Part shown: positions 35,301-44,300 of the stretch, in pieces | How the letters are laid out: the number at the start of each line of letters is the position of its first letter | Numbering within the stretch: the stretch's first letter is position 1 | Source: Hydractinia symbiolongicarpus | Lineage: Eukaryota; Cnidaria; Hydrozoa; Anthoathecata; Hydractiniidae | Assembly: GCF_029227915.1 (NCBI RefSeq) | Contig: NC_079887.1 | Span: 20,955,650 to 21,019,649 of the forward strand | Reading direction: 5' to 3' | DNA length: 64,000 nucleotides | Notes under the pieces: model-generated | The model's database searches: none | What the model was told of the DNA's origin: nothing | The model's input: the letters and a program-made list of their open reading frames with translations, nothing else | Made by a program: the position numbers and the translations under genes

Positions 35301-35897
35301 CGTAAGAATTCTGTCAAGTATTTGGGAATAATAATAGATGACGAACTTTCCTGGGATAATCATATACAATCTGTTTTAAGTAGAATTTTACAAGGTATTG
35401 GTATCCTAAGGCGTCTCGGTCCTATTCTTCCATGCAAATCTTTACTTTCCATATACTATAGTTTAGTTCAATCACATATCCAATATGGTGTTATCAACTG
35501 GGGATCACCAAACACTAAAAATATAAACACCATCAATAGATTAGTAAATAATTGTCACCAAATTCTAACAACCAATAATAATCAAACTATAAACGATATG
35601 AAACTTTTAACATTCAATCAGATATACATGGTTAATGCCTGCAGGTTGTTATTTCAGTTTCATAAAAATAACTTACCTCCTAATGTTTACAACATATTTA
35701 AAAAATCTGATAGTGTACATAATCATAACACCAGACAGTCTCAAAACATGGGTCTTCATATTCCTCACAGAAATAGATATCTTCCTTTACTATATCTTGG
35801 TCCTACTTACTGGAATCAATATTGTGTAAACTTGAAAAAAGATACTCTCATATCAACATTTATACATCACTTAAAAGAGAAATTGTTAGTTCTATAG
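32391..35897 (+). CDS. LINE ORF2: PHD fingers, APE endonuclease, reverse transcriptase
   Basis: 1,168 codons from ATG 32391 with no interruption. Two Cys/His clusters open the protein (CHICNK...CDLCNTWLHVSC, then CDFCNK...HKVHLKC), typical of PHD-type fingers. An AP-endonuclease-like domain runs from about residue 225 (LHTNIRSYQKN) to 440, with GDFNIN and a terminal ITDHLP. The reverse transcriptase starts near residue 720 (AKVIPLFKNG...NYRPVSILP) and has catalytic LDFAKAFDTVNH, GVPQGSILGP and FADDTS. Expected role: target-primed reverse transcription. All catalytic residues I can check are present, so the copy may be recently active. CR1-clade placement is from architecture only. Confidence 0.9.
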   Translation: MSSNRIENVICHICNKIALNNCILCDLCNTWLHVSCLKMTKSTFNKLSQEEVPWFCRQCIYRTLPCTTLTDITLNSLTFNSCISDNFKECDFCNKNIKCVNSTVTCSTGKHKVHLKCANLNKTKLKSININNWICSNCNSFPFNDMDSEQLFNLMYNSSLDKYDNSYLINKNLDDLLNLPKLEIEHPNNIGRDDASSSVLNFNYYSLEDVHKLTQSKQLNAALSFLHTNIRSYQKNISNLCDLVHTLEYKFDIIGLSEAWHSSGKEINSITLSGYHPYEFISGNSQNAGCGFYINSELKYIVRDDLSGVVNESNEEFEILFIEIFNDHSKNILVGVIYRHPKCNTTEFLAHMQKLLFSINKENKKIVIMGDFNINLLQFEEHQEPNSFLEIMLSNFLLPHIIQPTRIAKSCKYTLIDNIFYNDILDECISGNLIPHITDHLPNFLAIEDIHTSRVKNNKKVRDYTNFNTKEFRNELMGINNKQELTSMDDVNLMYNVFHDNLTTVIDKHAPLKPMSKTLLKRSVKPWINDHMLLMIKEKNQLYGMFMRSGNRQAYTQYKFLRNKINHSIKIKKFQYYKNYFDTNKNNIKKFWKGINQFLKRNKNQNTPTAIKQDGKTFTDPKDIASLMNLYYANVAPELVKKLPKSSSKKNFNDFLKDRNPFSFFCSAVSPQEVEDHLSKLDHTKAVDVYNFPIKLIKQNCDLLSEPLSIIINKSFSEGVFPDALKYAKVIPLFKNGTRHEAKNYRPVSILPLFDKIIEKIMHKKLMTFLDQYKIISPSQYGFQKGKSTSYAVLDLITKISSSLATQSHSIAIFLDFAKAFDTVNHTILLKKLEHYGIRGIANKWFKSYLSGRTQSVSVSNILSSALHISCGVPQGSILGPILFLLYINDISNASPSFKYTLFADDTSLFIDSNNKQELFKKTNNELTSVCDWLIANALSLNVTKSNYLFFSKEKHVDIPEIKLLGKNLTRKNSVKYLGIIIDDELSWDNHIQSVLSRILQGIGILRRLGPILPCKSLLSIYYSLVQSHIQYGVINWGSPNTKNINTINRLVNNCHQILTTNNNQTINDMKLLTFNQIYMVNACRLLFQFHKNNLPPNVYNIFKKSDSVHNHNTRQSQNMGLHIPHRNRYLPLLYLGPTYWNQYCVNLKKDTLISTFIHHLKEKLLVL

Positions 35898-36235
35898 TAT
35901 ATCAAACATATTTTTTATGCGATACTATATAATATATTATTAGTATTTATAAACAACATCATTTGCTCAAAGTATTACCAATACTACTCAATAGTTTTTG
36001 TAATCTTTCAATACCTATTCCTTTAATTTTATAACTTATTTAAGTTCATTGTCAAAGAAAAACACTCCCCTTTTTGCTCTTTTCTCGGTTCCCCCACCCC
36101 CATAACATTTTTTTTTAAATGTATATAGTTTTTAAAAAAGAAAGTTTATATATTTATATGGTGTACACGGCTTAGAAAACCCTTGTGGTTGTATTTGTGT
36201 ATACTTAGTTGTAACTTTATTCTTCAAACAGAATA

Positions 36236-36734
36236 CATATTTACTTACTTAAAACAATAACATTAAACACAAAAGAGCCAGAGGGTAATAACCTGTTTAT
36301 TCGATTAAAATAAATAAGTTTTTCTTGCGCCACAAGCAGTGTTAGAGAAAAAAATGTACTCTTTATAGCACCCTTAGAGCCTTTGGAAATACGACTTGAT
36401 CGGTCAGACATTGCTGCGAAGTTCACTACTTTGCCAGCCGGTGCGAGGGTCAAAGGCCTATCTCCCCGCACCAGCGTGAGAAAGTAGGAGACCTTCGCCG
36501 TAGATGTCTTGCCGTAGGTTCAGGTAAAATTTTTTACACAGGAGATGATCGTCATGAGAAATGTTTGGACGCTTGTTGAAAACGTTATACATTCTGATAT
36601 TACAATTTGCGAAAATAGGGTAAAATTTAAAATCGTATCAATTTTCCTCACCAACGTCTTGTTTACAACTTGGAATATCATAGGTATACCGACCATGAAC
36701 TACCTATTTCATGCGCCTCATCTGTATATATAGC
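36236..36734. other. Short spacer between LINE and DNA transposon
   Basis: A minus-strand frame at 36241-36471 contains APAGKVVNFAAMSDRSSRIS; it has the look of a repeat-derived fragment but is not recognised. The rest is AT-rich with no feature. If the downstream DNA transposon is removed, this is the sequence once adjacent to the glycosyltransferase gene's 3' end. Confidence 0.3.
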
Positions 36735-36740
36735 ACATAC
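36735..36740 (+). repeat. Target-site duplication, left copy (ACATAC)
   Basis: Hexamer immediately outside the left TATGGAA terminus, identical to 41384-41389. Confidence 0.75.
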
Positions 36741-37106
36741 TATGGAATTCGAAGGCTGCATTATTCGATGATTTCATTCGGTAATGAAACACTATTTGTC
36801 GCTAATTGTATTTGATTTTGTTATAATTCATTCGATTTTTTAAAAATTCATTCGATTGTGCGCTGAATTCATTCGATTATGCGGTGAATTTAATCGATTA
36901 TGCGATGAATTTATGCGCTAAATTAGTCGATGCGCTGTTGGCATGCGCTAAATTATTCGTTGCGCCGAATTCATGCGCTAAATTATTTGATATGCTGTTT
37001 GCGTGCGTTAAATTATTCGACGCGCTAAATCCATGCACTAAATTATTCGATGTGCTGTTTGCATGCGCTAAATTATTCGATGGTTTTGGCGCCTCAATCA
37101 AAATTC
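36741..37106 (+). repeat. Left terminal inverted repeat with internal 30-bp units
   Basis: Pairs with 40956-41383 in inverse orientation. The inner part consists of about 30-bp units built on atgcgctaaattattcgatg; the outer part has shorter attcattcgatt-like units. The units translate to repeats such as CAKLFDALFA, which gives false open frames on either strand. Confidence 0.8.
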
Positions 37107-37124
37107 AAGGATTACAAAATTTAT

Positions 37125-38470
37125 ATGGCTGACGAAAGAACACGAGCTATATTAGAGAAACTTGAATTGAAACACCTTATTTTGAAGTTTAGTGAAGAAA
37201 AAATAACCGCTGATTTGATACTAAAGCTTTCTCTAAAGCATTTTAAAAGCTTAGGTGTAACAGATAATTGAGTTATAATAAACTTGAGGGTAACATTTTG
37301 CAGCCTTGGTGGAATTACACCGCAAAAGTTAAAGTTGGGAAATGGAGGAGCTCCATAATTCCTAATACCTGAAGAAATCCTACAAAACCTACTCGATGAC
37401 GGCTGTCTTATTTCGAGGATCAGCAATATCTTAGAGAGAGAACAATTTATAGAAGAATAGAAGAGTATGGACTTAAAAAGCATAACTTTACAGAAATGTT
37501 TAATGAAGAGTTTGATTCAATTCTGAGCACTGTGACTCAAGAGTTTCCTAATTGTGGCGAAGTAATGTTACGAGAACTGTTAAGGGAACGTGGGATACGA
37601 ATTTAAAGGCAAGTGCTAAGAAAAGGTTTGCTGAGAATTGATAAAGATGGTATTCAGTCTAGAAGCAAAAGGGTCAAACCACGTATGGCATACAGATACA
37701 AACCAAAAATTGGTGCACTGGTATTTTATAACTACTGGGATCGTTGATGGGTTTAGCCGGTTACCTGTCGGTTTATTTTGCGCTTATAACAATAAATTGG
37801 ACACTATTCTTCAATATTTTCTATTTACAGTCGGCAAATATGGTCTTCCAAGCAGATTAAGGTGTGACAAAATGAAGGAAAATGTTCTCGTAGCAGATTA
37901 CATGCTAGAAAAGCGTGGAACTGACAGGCGAAGTGTGATAGCAGGTAAAAGTACACACAACCAAAGAATGGAAAGACTTTGGAGAGACATTTTTAGGGGA
38001 GTGTTGTCTTATTTTTATAACCTGTTTTACTTTATGGAAAACAAAGGTATTTTAGATGTGACAATTGGATTGCATTTGTCTGCATTACATTATATATAAG
38101 CCCCTAATTGTTGCTACGCTTGAATGGTAGAGACAAGCATGGTCTACTCACCGATTGAGAACAGTCAACTCTTCTCCCATCAGATTGTGGGTTTCTGGAC
38201 AGATCCTTGAACCTTTGAACTGCAAACTAAATTCCATATTTTTGAAAGCTACTATAGGACAAGGAAAGATTTATATACGTCCAAAGTCGTTGTCGGTAAT
38301 ACCTCTGCATAAGGTAAGTACAGTAACAATTTATATCAAAGAAAAATGTTTAAATTGTTTTGAGGAGTTCTGTCTCGAAGAACTGAGAGACCATACTCAG
38401 TTATGCATGCCATACTTTGAATCTAGTGATGATTCAGAAGGTGCATTACCCCCATGTGTTATCAAATGAG
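37125..38470 (+). pseudogene. Integrase-type (rve) transposase, degraded
   Basis: Starts at ATG 37125 (MADERTRAILEKLELKHLIL), a helical SAM-like segment. A stop at 37269 and frame changes follow, with an HTH-like linker (RRIEEYGLKKHNF, about 37455) and REL-type helices. The catalytic core is open at 37638-38099: WHTDTN (first Asp), LRCDKMKEN (second Asp) and [14 protein letters not shown] (Glu). After the stop at 38097 the protein resumes in another frame (LRTVNSSPIRLWVSG) to 38470. The DDE spacing and the QR-ERLWRD signature match the integrase-core family seen in transposons of fish and invertebrates. It is inactive here. Confidence 0.7.
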
Positions 38471-38675
38471 GTGACCCATGAAGAGGAAAACAATAAAATA
38501 ACTGAAACTAAATCTGCTTTTTAAATAAGCTATGAGTGCATTCCAGAAAGAAGGGATCAAAAGCAGGATAATGCTAATAACAACAAAGAATTTGATCTCA
38601 ATCACCAACCAAATCATCAGTTATTGCATTGATAACCAAGTGAATTCACCAGTCGAGATATTACGATATATTTAA

Positions 38676-39378
38676 GTGATTACTTTATTCGGAGAAACTT
38701 TCGTGAGTCCAAAAACTCGCGAAATCTGAAATTTGAAATTTTTGTCGAGATAAACTTTCGCGATTCGTGATTTTTTACGTTCTTATAAAGAAGTGGCCTA
38801 TATTTCTTATGATAGAAAACGGAAGAAGTGTTTTTAACGATGTAATTTTCTTTCTAATGGTATGTAAAAACTTCTATTCACAAATTGGGTTCATCGTCAA
38901 AATCACAAAACAGATCAAACACATTTCTAGGCTCGTCTTCTTCTGGCACCCATGCAACGTGGTCATCGTCTTCTTCGCCAGTAACTCGGCTAAAAGCATT
39001 CCCCTCCTCTCCATCAAGTCTGCAAACGGCGTCCAGATTCAGAACTAATAAGGTAGGGTCTTGATCGGCCAAGGGATCAATATCACGGAAAGGATCTATC
39101 GTCGGTAGCTTACTTAATCCAAGTACAATGGCATCGTATATTCCAGCGGCTTTCCATCCTCTTTTTTATATCGGGAGGGCGAGCCAATTGAGGGAAAGTC
39201 AAGAAATACATTTAAAACCAGCAAAATTTTAGTAAATAAAATTTCGCGAATCGACAATTTAGAAAGTTTGTACTAAATAAACTTTCGCGAATGGCTATTT
39301 TTTAAAGTTTTGCAAGACAAAGTTTCGCGAAAAAGGTCAAAAAACGCTCTCGCGTAAGTTTCTCCGAATAAAGTATGA
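38676..39378 (-). mobile_element. TA-flanked element nested in the transposon
   Basis: Inverted ends CTTTATTCGGAGAAACTT are flanked by TA on both sides (about 38677 and 39374), as in Tc1/mariner-type insertions; a TGAT identity just outside could be chance. Several subterminal aactttcgcga motifs occur near both ends. On the minus strand, a frame from about 39165 down to 38878 (GWKAAGIYDAIV, then an acidic tail) may be the C-terminus of a pogo/Tigger-like transposase. Inside the host transposon it separates the integrase part from the HECT-like part. Confidence 0.55.
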
Positions 39379-39562
39379 TGTTGGAATAGTTTTTAGTACG
39401 TAATTACACTCAGCTTCACACCACTGTGAGAAGTTAAAAAAACGAACACAAAAACATTTCCTGTTGTTGTTGTTGTGAGCTTCTTAAAAACTAAAAAAAA
39501 AATCTAAAAAGATAAATATTCTATGAAAATGTATCTATGTAGTGTTTATTCTTATTTTTTAG

Positions 39563-39693
39563 GCTTGAGTTTGCTTCATAATGGTCCATTACCGCAGTTT
39601 TTGGAAGAATACCTGCAAAAAATATTTTTTAACAAAGAACCTGGCAAATTCAATGAACTCCGAAGAGCTTTCAAGGATCTTGGAATTTTCCAA
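39563..39693 (+). pseudogene. HECT-like exon fragment in the DNA transposon
   Basis: After a good acceptor (cttattttttag) the frame reads LGLSLLHNGPLPQFLEEYLQ and continues to a possible donor (caa|gtttgt). The LGLSLL.GGP.P.FL pattern is typical of the N-terminal part of divergent HECT-like domains of G2E3-type proteins. Together with the exon at 40293 it suggests that the transposon's gene ended in a HECT-like module. Confidence 0.45.
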
Positions 39694-40292
39694 GTTTGTA
39701 TTTTATATTTTTAGATGTTTCTCTAAAAGAATTTTTCTCTTATAAAAGTATTTCCTTTTATCCGTCTGTTTTCTAATACCTAAATTCAGCATTTTAAGGT
39801 TTATTAGCAGGGGGCGTTAATAGAGGAAATACGGTAAGTAAATACACAAGGAAAAGATTTGTTGAGCGTTGTATTTACATCTACACTCAACGATTTTATT
39901 TATTACCATAATTAGTTGTCATTTTTTTTCAGATTGTGGAAGCCTTTTCTTTTATGCTACCCCTTTTTTGACCAAATCCTAATGCTATTTCCACTTTTAA
40001 AAAACTGGTCCACTTGCTTCAGCCATAATGGGCAGCTGAAGGGTCAAACGAACATTACAGGCAGAAAAAGCTTTATCCGTCATTAATTAAAATATTTGAG
40101 GCACGCACATGGTGTGTCAAATTAAAATTTCCACGCGCTCGCTCCGCTTTTTTATAAACTAAATAGCCAAACATTTTCTATTTTGTATGAGCAGAGTTTC
40201 ACAAAGGAAGCTGGCTTCTGCTACCTTAGGGGAAGAAATTACGTGCGGAAGAAATATCTATATATAAATTTTCTATTTTTGTTACTGTTTAG

Positions 40293-40557
40293 GTGAAAAA
40301 CGTTCGGTTTTTTCGCTTCCCGATGTACTAAGGTTTGTCACTGGAAGCGAAGAAGACCCTTTGTTAGGATTTGCACTGGCCCCTTCGATAAATTTTTTCA
40401 CGTGATGGAAGAAGGTCGATTTCTTCCGACAAGTAACACTTGCATTAATCAATTGCAATCACCAATGAAAAGTAATGCTATTTCCCTTCCAGACGAAAAC
40501 ACTCTGTTCGGTTTATATGACTTCGCCTTTTCTAGTCGATTTTTTGGACAAATTTAA
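40293..40557 (+). pseudogene. HECT-like C-terminal exon in the DNA transposon, frameshifted
   Basis: After acceptor ttactgtttag the frame reads SLPDVLRFVTGSEEDPLLGF, a hallmark of the HECT C-lobe region (VL.F.TG....P..GF). A stop at about 40401 is followed, in another frame, by RFLPTSNTCINQLQSPM, where the P-T-S/A-N-T-C segment contains the position of the catalytic cysteine. Ends TAA 40555. Known role of HECT domains: ubiquitin transfer. Whether the transposon version was ever enzymatic is unknown. Confidence 0.55.
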
Positions 40558-40955
40558 AAGTCGTCGACAGTTTTATTATTTACGCCTATTAGGAACTTAA
40601 CTCTTGTGATTAAATGTAAACATTTATGCTTTCCTTCGTTACTTTTTCACTGATTCGAAACTTATTTTGTAATTGGTAGTTGTTTACTTGTAAACTTCGC
40701 TTTGTTTACGGCGTTCTTTTCCAAAGGGACGCTAAATTTTTGAAATATCCAGAGAGGATATTTTTGATATTTTAGCTGTCATCGTTTGTATTTATTTTCT
40801 TATGTTATAGGAGAATAAATACTCCGTAATTTCTTCAGAAATTTTCGATGTACTTTGCAAGATTAGACTGACGCTTAATTGTAATACTACGGTAAAGTGT
40901 TCTCGCGAAATTGTTAATTTTCTATAGAATTCAGAAGCTACCATTTTTTAATTTT

Positions 40956-41383
40956 AATTTTGATTGAGGCGCCGAAACTATAGAATAATTTATCGCATGC
41001 AAACAGCGCATCGAATAACTTTGCGCATGAATTCAGCGCATCGAATAATTTGGCGCATGCAAACTGCGCATCGAATAATTTAGCGCGTGCAAACAGCGCA
41101 TCGAATAATTTAGCGCATGAATTCAGCGCATCGCATAATTTATCAAATACAAACAGCGCATAATCGGATGAATTCATCGCATAATCGAATGAATTCAGCG
41201 CATAATCGAATGAATTTAGCGCACAATCAAATGAATTTAGCGCACAATCGAATGAATTTAGCGCACAATCGAATGAATTTTTACAAAATCGAATGAATTA
41301 TAACAAAATTGAATACAATTAGCGACAAATAGTATTTTATGACCGAATGAAATCATCGAATAAGGCAGCCTTGCCGTTCCATA
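40956..41383 (-). repeat. Right terminal inverted repeat with internal 30-bp units
   Basis: Inverted partner of 36741-37106, about 60 bp longer because it has more repeat units (for example gcgcatcgaataatttagcg). Copy-number difference between the two TIRs indicates slippage or unequal exchange since insertion. Confidence 0.8.
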
Positions 41384-41389
41384 ACATAC
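41384..41389 (+). repeat. Target-site duplication, right copy (ACATAC)
   Basis: Hexamer immediately outside the right terminus (TTCCATA). It lies 3 bp from the TAA stop codon of the minus-strand glycosyltransferase gene. Confidence 0.75.
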
Positions 41390-41392
41390 AAT

Positions 41393-44300
41393 TTACGTTG
41401 ACAACGTCCTGCAGTTTAGTAACTCTTCGGCTACCGTTAGATAGGTCTCCAGCTCCTTCTTATAATCATGTTTTTCTTCAATGTATTTCGTCCCATTTGA
41501 AACCAACTTATGTTTCATTTTTAAATTGGACAATAAATTCTCAGCTTTTTCTTTAAATTCCTGTAAAATAAGATTATATGATAAAGATACCCCACCAACA
41601 AGCTTAACTGCGAAAAACAAGAAGATACTAGTGATTATTATTTCTTCCAACATGTAAACAGACCCTTAATGTTAAAATAAACATTTGGCGTTACAAACAT
41701 TTAACATTTAATACACGCTGAATGTTGAACATACCAAGGGAGAGTCGAACAAAATTCCATTTATTCCGTCATTAATGACAGCACTGTTGCCGGTGTTACG
41801 ACGAGCAAAAACAGGTGTACCAATATGTAACGCCTAAACATTAATAGGTTGATTCGTCAAATCTTTGCACGATGAATAAAAGTATGTATTAATACGATGG
41901 ATTGCATAGAAGATCAAATTTCCGCATTTGCAATCCAGTTCTGCAACCAACAAAATGTTTGTTCAAAGCGATCGTTAGCAAGAATGGCGTAAATTTTTGT
42001 CAAGTGTTGACAGTCAGTAAAATGGGAGTGGTTACGAAGTCCTACCTCTAAAACTGCACTAGCCATACCTTCATTGAGTGATGAGTTGACAAGTGCAAAA
42101 CTTTTTTTGATCAAAGCATGAGTTTGTTCTAACGAAACTTGGGGAAATATGTATATCCCTTCCAATCTAGAATACCAAAAATACTTCTACAAAAGGCTAT
42201 CCTTGAAAATATTATCCAAAATGCTCTGCATATGAAACTTGGTATAGTGACCAAAATAAAAATGACGTCAAAAAGTCACTGCTAACGTGGTATTTCTAAT
42301 TTCTATTTCTATTACAAATTGATCCTAATTTTGTATCGATCGAGGTCAATCGATTCGACCAATTTCGTTCAGGAGAAAGCCCGTCCATGCAATTAAAAAA
42401 AGAGTATTTTTAATAATATCGATATATATCACACCCAGATCTCAGTATAGGTTACGGGAACTAACAAAACAGGTACTTTGTTTCGTGGTGTCATTCGTGA
42501 AGAGTGAGCCAATGACACAAATGTTTCAAAATTTACGTCAGGGCTCTTTGATTTCACTGACATACCGTTGAACGCGCAAAGAATGTACACGAAAAATTTG
42601 GTACTTTTACAAAAATTCCAACGGCGATTGTTTACAAAATGAGGACAATTATTAGTTTGTATGTACAGGACACTTTGATTACACTTACATGCGTTGCATT
42701 GTGCACATAAAATTTGGTACTTATACAAAAATGCCAAAGGTGAATGTTTACGAAAAGAAGACAACTTCGACTTGCTTGATGTCGTTCTTAAATAGGGAGC
42801 ATGTAAGAGTACGCTAGCATTTATCAGTACTAAGTAAAATGAGTCAAGTTTAAATATTATCTTTTTTTTATGGTTAGCTAGAGTAACTACGAAAGGACAA
42901 GCCTGAGGATTTGGGATGACCCAGTCAAAGTTGAACACCTGAGCGGGAAATTACATTGCAATTTCTTGCATGGTATCCGGAGAATTTCCCCCCGGTGAAT
43001 TGCCCCCTGGATAATTGCCCCTGGAGAATTATCCCCCGGAGTTTTAAAAAGACATATATATATATATAGGAACAACCGCGCATATGTGAGATATATTTGT
43101 ATAAGTAATCCTGCACATTATCTTCCAAAATGATGCAAAGATCATAGATCGAGGGGGATTTGAACGCACTACCTCTCACTTGCTGGGCGATGTCTCTACC
43201 GAAAACGCTATCGATATTACTAAATGATGCACAATCGACCAATCAAATTTCCGCAATTGTTAAGCTCTTAACACCCCCTACAGAGGCACTTGTATATCTT
43301 TTTCAAGGTCAAGCTAAAAATACGGAATAAATATAAAATTTTTTAGAAACAACGGTGACATATGTGAGATATATTGGTAAAAGTAAACTGCAGAATATCT
43401 TCCCAAGTGTTCAAGTCCCACTCGATCCATCATCTTTGCAGCACTTGGGAAGATAATATGCAGGATTACTTATAAAAAAAAAAAAAAACACTACATATAT
43501 ATGTCTTTTTACAAAAAAGTACACTTTTTTTAATAAAATATTTTTATAGCAGCAAAAGGCTGGAAATGGGTGAAAAATATAAGAACAAAATAAGAACAAC
43601 TCTAGGCTGAATACGTAACAAAAATTCTTTCCTGATTCTTTAAAAGAAAGTACGAGTCATTTTATTGGGGGCAATCTTCCAGGGTGCGATTCTCCCGGGG
43701 ATAATTCTCCGGGGGTAATCTCCCAAGGGGCAATTTACTGGGGGGCAATCCACCGGGGGCAACTCCCTGGGGGGGGCAATTCACCTAGTACCTTTTTGCA
43801 TTACAGCTACACATATTCAAGAACACCTATCAGAAAAATAATTATGAGGAATTATTTTGAAAAAAGTAAAACTGAAAATTCTTGCATGATAAACATTGGC
43901 AATTTTGTGATTTATATAAAATTTTTCGAATTTTTCGCTTAGAAAATTTTCAGGTTTGAAACTAATGGCCTAAACAGAGGATAGAAATCTCAGTTTTTAA
44001 CCTATAGTAATAATTAATCTATGCAACAACTTCTTTTTAGTTTTCTTATACTCTCACAGATGTTAGTATTGAATAAGCTTTGGTGAATTGAGACAAGACA
44101 AAGTGGTTTATACTAATCACAGAACGACACATAAAATCCTGTTAAGGTTACCTTAATTAGAAGTAAGAACATTGAACGGCTTCCCACTGTGCTACATCAA
44201 GACCTCGTCATTACATTATCAAAAGTTTAAAAAATAATTCTAAACTGACTAGTCCCTGCAGCTATAGCTTCAGTAAAAATGGAAATAATTATTATATGTT

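Larger units (their letters stand above)
31200..36235 (+). mobile_element. CR1-like LINE, apparently full length and intact
   Basis: Two non-overlapping long ORFs on the plus strand, with no disruption. ORF1 is FP-like; ORF2 has PHD fingers, APE endonuclease and reverse transcriptase. A 5' leader of unknown length follows the Polinton and about 340 bp of AT-rich 3' UTR follows ORF2, ending near 36235. No long poly(A) tail was seen. Exact ends are estimates. Confidence 0.8.
36741..41383 (+). mobile_element. DNA transposon with integrase-type transposase, long TIRs and 6-bp target duplication
   Basis: 4,643 bp. Both ends begin TATGGAA inwards and match over about 366 bp (36741-37106) and 428 bp (40956-41383). 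The flanks carry the same hexamer ACATAC (36735-36740 and 41384-41389), a target-site duplication. Inside, plus strand, are a decayed helical/HTH part, an rve-type DDE core and, further right, HECT-like exons. An element with TIRs of its own interrupts it at about 38676-39378. A 6-bp duplication with retroviral-integrase-like transposase recalls families such as IS3EU or Ginger; I cannot decide which. Confidence 0.8.

Noticed and set aside
36884-37132. Cys/Leu/Phe-repeat ORF in the left TIR
   Set aside because: Produced by 30-bp TIR units; the same peptide pattern appears from the opposite TIR.
40938-41177. Minus-strand Cys/Leu/Phe-repeat ORF in the right TIR
   Set aside because: Repeat by-product, as for the left TIR.
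42429-42938. 169-codon minus-strand ORF in the glycosyltransferase intron
   Set aside because: Composition and content do not look like a protein; it is not in phase with neighbouring exons and is probably repeat-derived.
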